A stretch of DNA of 64,000 nt from Leptobacterium_A meishanense (GTDB lineage Bacteria > Bacteroidota > Bacteroidia > Flavobacteriales > Flavobacteriaceae), in NCBI RefSeq assembly GCF_037645805.1, contig NZ_JBBEXE010000003.1, forward strand, positions 161,760 through 225,759, read 5' to 3'. The notes under the pieces were generated by a model, which ran no database searches, was not told the DNA's origin, and saw only the letters and a program-made list of their open reading frames with translations. Of the stretch, positions 61,943 through 64,000 are shown one piece after another. Each line of letters opens with the position of its first letter. The stretch's first letter is position 1. Position numbers and translations under genes: made by a program.

Positions 61943-62695
61943 TTATTTTTCCTTAGGCTGGATAATACTCAGATATGTATTGCTTTGCGTCACTAAAAAA
62001 TCAATTAACTCAAATTCATTGTCCTTTTTTAAGAGTTTTTGTGCAGGCATTTTTGTATCGCAGTAATACAAAAACTCGTCAATTCTTCCCGGAGGGATAT
62101 GCAAACTTTCAGTAAAAAAAGTATCTTCATATACATAGCGGAGTACTTCGCTCATCTTGATTTGTTTTTCCTCCGGTATATTTTTTTCCTGATTTGATTT
62201 AAATAACGCTTTGAAAATATTAATTACGTTCAATCCATTCTTGAGGCCGGTTACACTTTGTGGCAATGCAGCATTCTCTACCCGCGTAGAACGGTCTTGG
62301 GTATAATTGTACTGTTTAAACTCTTCTTCTTTTAATTCGAGGAATTTTTCCCTATTTTCAGGACCTACCACTACCTCATCCAATTCTGTTACCTTTTCAT
62401 TTACTTCTACTACCAATCGTCGTGCTTTTAGAATGGCTTCAGTAATGATGACCGATTTTATCTGGTAGTTTACTGCTGAAAAAATAAGTTCGTCACCTAA
62501 TTTGACCATAATTTCAAATTCGCCACGATCATTAGTAATAGTTGCTTTTTCTGCTGTAACGTTGATAACATTTTCATTGGGAATATTATTGTTGCGGTAC
62601 AATACCTGGCCTCTGAGTATAACACGGTCTGTTTCCTGAGAAACAGCCACTAAAGGGCTTATTAGCAATAAGAGTAAAATAACAAGGCTTTTCAT
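61943..62695 (-). CDS. Exported carboxypeptidase-regulatory-like domain protein
   Basis: The 250 residues have a signal peptide ending 'LVAVSQE'. A CarboxypepD_reg-like beta domain follows: 'LRGQVLYRNNNIPNENVINV', 'TITNDRGEFEIMVKLGDEL', as found in Bacteroidetes outer-membrane proteins. The C-terminal half is helical and does not show a TonB-dependent barrel. Function unknown. Confidence 0.82.
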   Translation of the reverse strand: MKSLVILLLLLISPLVAVSQETDRVILRGQVLYRNNNIPNENVINVTAEKATITNDRGEFEIMVKLGDELIFSAVNYQIKSVIITEAILKARRLVVEVNEKVTELDEVVVGPENREKFLELKEEEFKQYNYTQDRSTRVENAALPQSVTGLKNGLNVINIFKALFKSNQEKNIPEEKQIKMSEVLRYVYEDTFFTESLHIPPGRIDEFLYYCDTKMPAQKLLKKDNEFELIDFLVTQSNTYLSIIQPKEK

Positions 62696-62817
62696 TAAAA
62701 ATGTAGTTTAGCAATATGTAAAGAAATTAAAAGTTTATGGTATAACACAACTTCCTCCTTATAAATTTACTAAAAAAGCGTTTTTTAAAGCTACAAAACC
62801 CAAGGTTTTTATAGAAA

Positions 62818-62848
62818 AATATCGGACAATAAATAATTGTCCGATATT
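62818..62848 (-). terminator. tRNA-Gly terminator
   Basis: AATATCGGACAAT pairs perfectly with ATTGTCCGATATT over 13 bp around AAATA, with a T-run on the minus strand. Confidence 0.85.
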
Positions 62849-62854
62849 ATAAAG

Positions 62855-62927
62855 AGCGGGAGACGAGGTTCGAACTCGCGACATTCAGCTTGGAAGGCTG
62901 ACGCTCTACCAACTGAGCTACTCCCGC
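62855..62927 (-). tRNA. tRNA-Gly (anticodon TCC)
   Basis: On the minus strand: acceptor GCGGGAG/CTCCCGC, D-arm GCTC-AGTTGGTA-GAGC, anticodon stem CAGCC..GGCTG-type with loop CTTCCAA, and T-arm GCGAG-TTCGAAC-CTCGT. Anticodon TCC reads GGA/GGG. CCA is not encoded. Confidence 0.95.
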
Positions 62928-63214
62928 AATACTAGGTAGAACAAATATAAAAACTATAATTAATAAAACATACTCTTACTTAAAAGTCATTTATAAATGA
63001 TTTTCAACAAACTCATTTTCAATAAATAAAGAAAAAATATACAAAAAAACTATTGTTAATAAATAATATAATTACGGTAAACCCATAATATTTAAAATTT
63101 CAATTCAACGAATAACTCCTACCATTCGTCTACAGAAAACTGCAAAACTCCGAAAAATACTAACATTTGCGGCAAATTTGCCAAATTTTGAAGTGAATTT
63201 AAACCTAATCTATT
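62928..63214. other. Intergenic region before the last gene
   Basis: AT-rich, about 287 bases, with no gene visible. 'GGCAAATTTGCCAAATTTTGAAG' near 63171-63193 contains a short palindrome (GGCAAATTTGCC) that may be an operator for the downstream gene. Confidence 0.4.
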
Positions 63215-64000
63215 ATGAAACTAAAATACGCAATAGCAATTGTAACCGTTTTTTTGACTGTTAATTTTACTGCTGCACAAGTCAAAGTAGGTGACAATCC
63301 CAGTATAATAAATAGCAATTCACTTATAGAATTGGAGAGTGTCGACAAAGTGTTGGTTATTACCAGGGTATCTACTATAGAAATGAACGCTATCGCACCA
63401 CTTGCCGGTGCAATGGTTTATAACATAGATGAAAAGTGTGTTTTCCAGTATAATGGACAACAATGGCAATCATTATGCGAAGGCTTGATCGTGTCAAACA
63501 ATGAAGCCTTTGTTGTAGATAATACTGATGGTACATTCTCATATATTGATGGAATAGGAAACGAAACAATCATCAATAAAGCGTCTATCACAGACAATAA
63601 AAATGGCGTATATACATTTTCGAATGGGAATGGGAACGATATTACATTCGATATAAATGATGCTGATAATGATGCTAAGAATGAATTACAGTACATAACA
63701 AAATCAGGAAATACAATAACATTAAGTAGTGGAGGTGGTTCTGTAGAGGAAACGATTACTTCATTAGTAGATAACGGTGACGGTACCTATACCTATACAG
63801 ATGAAGTGGGTATTAAGAATATTGTAAATGGATTAGCAGGCCCACAGGGAGAAACAGGCCCCCAAGGTCTTCAAGGAGAGACTGGTCCCCAGGGTCCCCA
63901 AGGTGAAACTGGCCCTCAGGGTCCGATAGGATTGACAGGTCCCCAAGGCCCACAAGGAGAAACAGGTCCGCAAGGTCCCCAAGGTGAAACTGGTCCTCAG
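63215..64000 (+). CDS. Collagen-like surface protein, 3' truncated by the window
   Basis: 262 codons are open to the window end. Residues 1-22 form a signal peptide ('AIVTVFLTVNFTAAQ'). Next come a 'GAMVYNIDEKCVFQYNGQQW' module, then repeated 'DNTDGTFSYIDGIGN' / 'DNGDGTYTYTDEVG' units. From residue 209 at least 18 Gly-X-Y triplets follow ('GPQGETGPQGLQGETG'), a bacterial collagen-like region. The rest of the protein is outside the window. A role in surface structure or adhesion is inferred. Confidence 0.88.
   Translation, partial: MKLKYAIAIVTVFLTVNFTAAQVKVGDNPSIINSNSLIELESVDKVLVITRVSTIEMNAIAPLAGAMVYNIDEKCVFQYNGQQWQSLCEGLIVSNNEAFVVDNTDGTFSYIDGIGNETIINKASITDNKNGVYTFSNGNGNDITFDINDADNDAKNELQYITKSGNTITLSSGGGSVEETITSLVDNGDGTYTYTDEVGIKNIVNGLAGPQGETGPQGLQGETGPQGPQGETGPQGPIGLTGPQGPQGETGPQGPQGETGPQ

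Noticed and set aside
1..64000. Complete prophage or conjugative element
   Set aside because: Only a repressor/small HTH pair is seen; no integrase, capsid, terminase or transfer genes were found.

Overview
The window is chromosomal DNA from a Flavobacteriia-type member of the Bacteroidetes. The evidence is: low GC; promoters of the Bacteroidetes form TTG-N(17-23)-TAnnTTTG; the gliding motility genes gldA, gldB and gldC; a DAHP synthase fused to a C-terminal chorismate mutase; an FtsZ with a very long C-terminal extension; a RpoD without region 1.1; and a division/cell-wall cluster without murF. No species can be named from the sequence alone.

Layout. 1-5058: the end of a BACON-like surface protein, a membrane pyrophosphatase (hppA), and a leftward Gre-factor / hypothetical / deoxynucleoside kinase group. 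5170-8630: metK behind a foldable leader, a beta-lactamase-fold hydrolase, and gldA. 8769-12903: an aromatic amino acid operon (pheA, aminotransferase, tyrA, DAHP synthase-chorismate mutase) controlled by a leader peptide with eight consecutive Phe/Tyr codons, an antiterminator and a terminator. 13004-22663: housekeeping genes (rsgA, dtd, a MazG-like enzyme, aroA, queA, rlmN, polyprenyl synthase, dnaG) and an atypical response regulator. 22820-25020: nadE, gldB and gldC. 25021-28240: an accessory patch between gldC and the ribosome GTPase ysxC, with tandemly duplicated 48-residue lipoproteins, a membrane protein and a divergent repressor/HTH pair. 28258-45289: ysxC, a hydrolase, then the dcw cluster mraZ-rsmH-ftsL-ftsI-murE-mraY-murD-ftsW-murG-murC-ftsQ-ftsA-ftsZ with many start/stop overlaps.

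45869-50575 is the most unusual part. A decayed 5' half of tRNA-Arg(TCG), a frameshifted GIY-YIG nuclease gene and an intact tRNA-Arg(TCG) lie head to tail, and the nuclease frame ends inside the tRNA. Next comes an array in which each gene unit is bracketed by its own short inverted repeat and separated from the next by long palindromes, as expected for integron-type cassettes. No integrase is present in the window. The first unit is a leftward three-gene operon: an ADP-ribosyltransferase-like toxin candidate, a 73-residue candidate antitoxin and a SecB-like chaperone. This is the architecture of toxin-antitoxin-chaperone systems and resembles the CmdTAC anti-phage system. Three copies of a ~156-nt non-coding repeat lie in the same array.

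50775-64000: secreted hypothetical proteins, DUF1272, SRPBCC, an NAD-binding protein with a photolyase, a CBS protein, rpe, rpoD, an M1 peptidase, a DUF6702-like protein, a BNR-repeat lipoprotein, tRNA-Gly(TCC), and the start of a collagen-like surface protein cut by the window edge.
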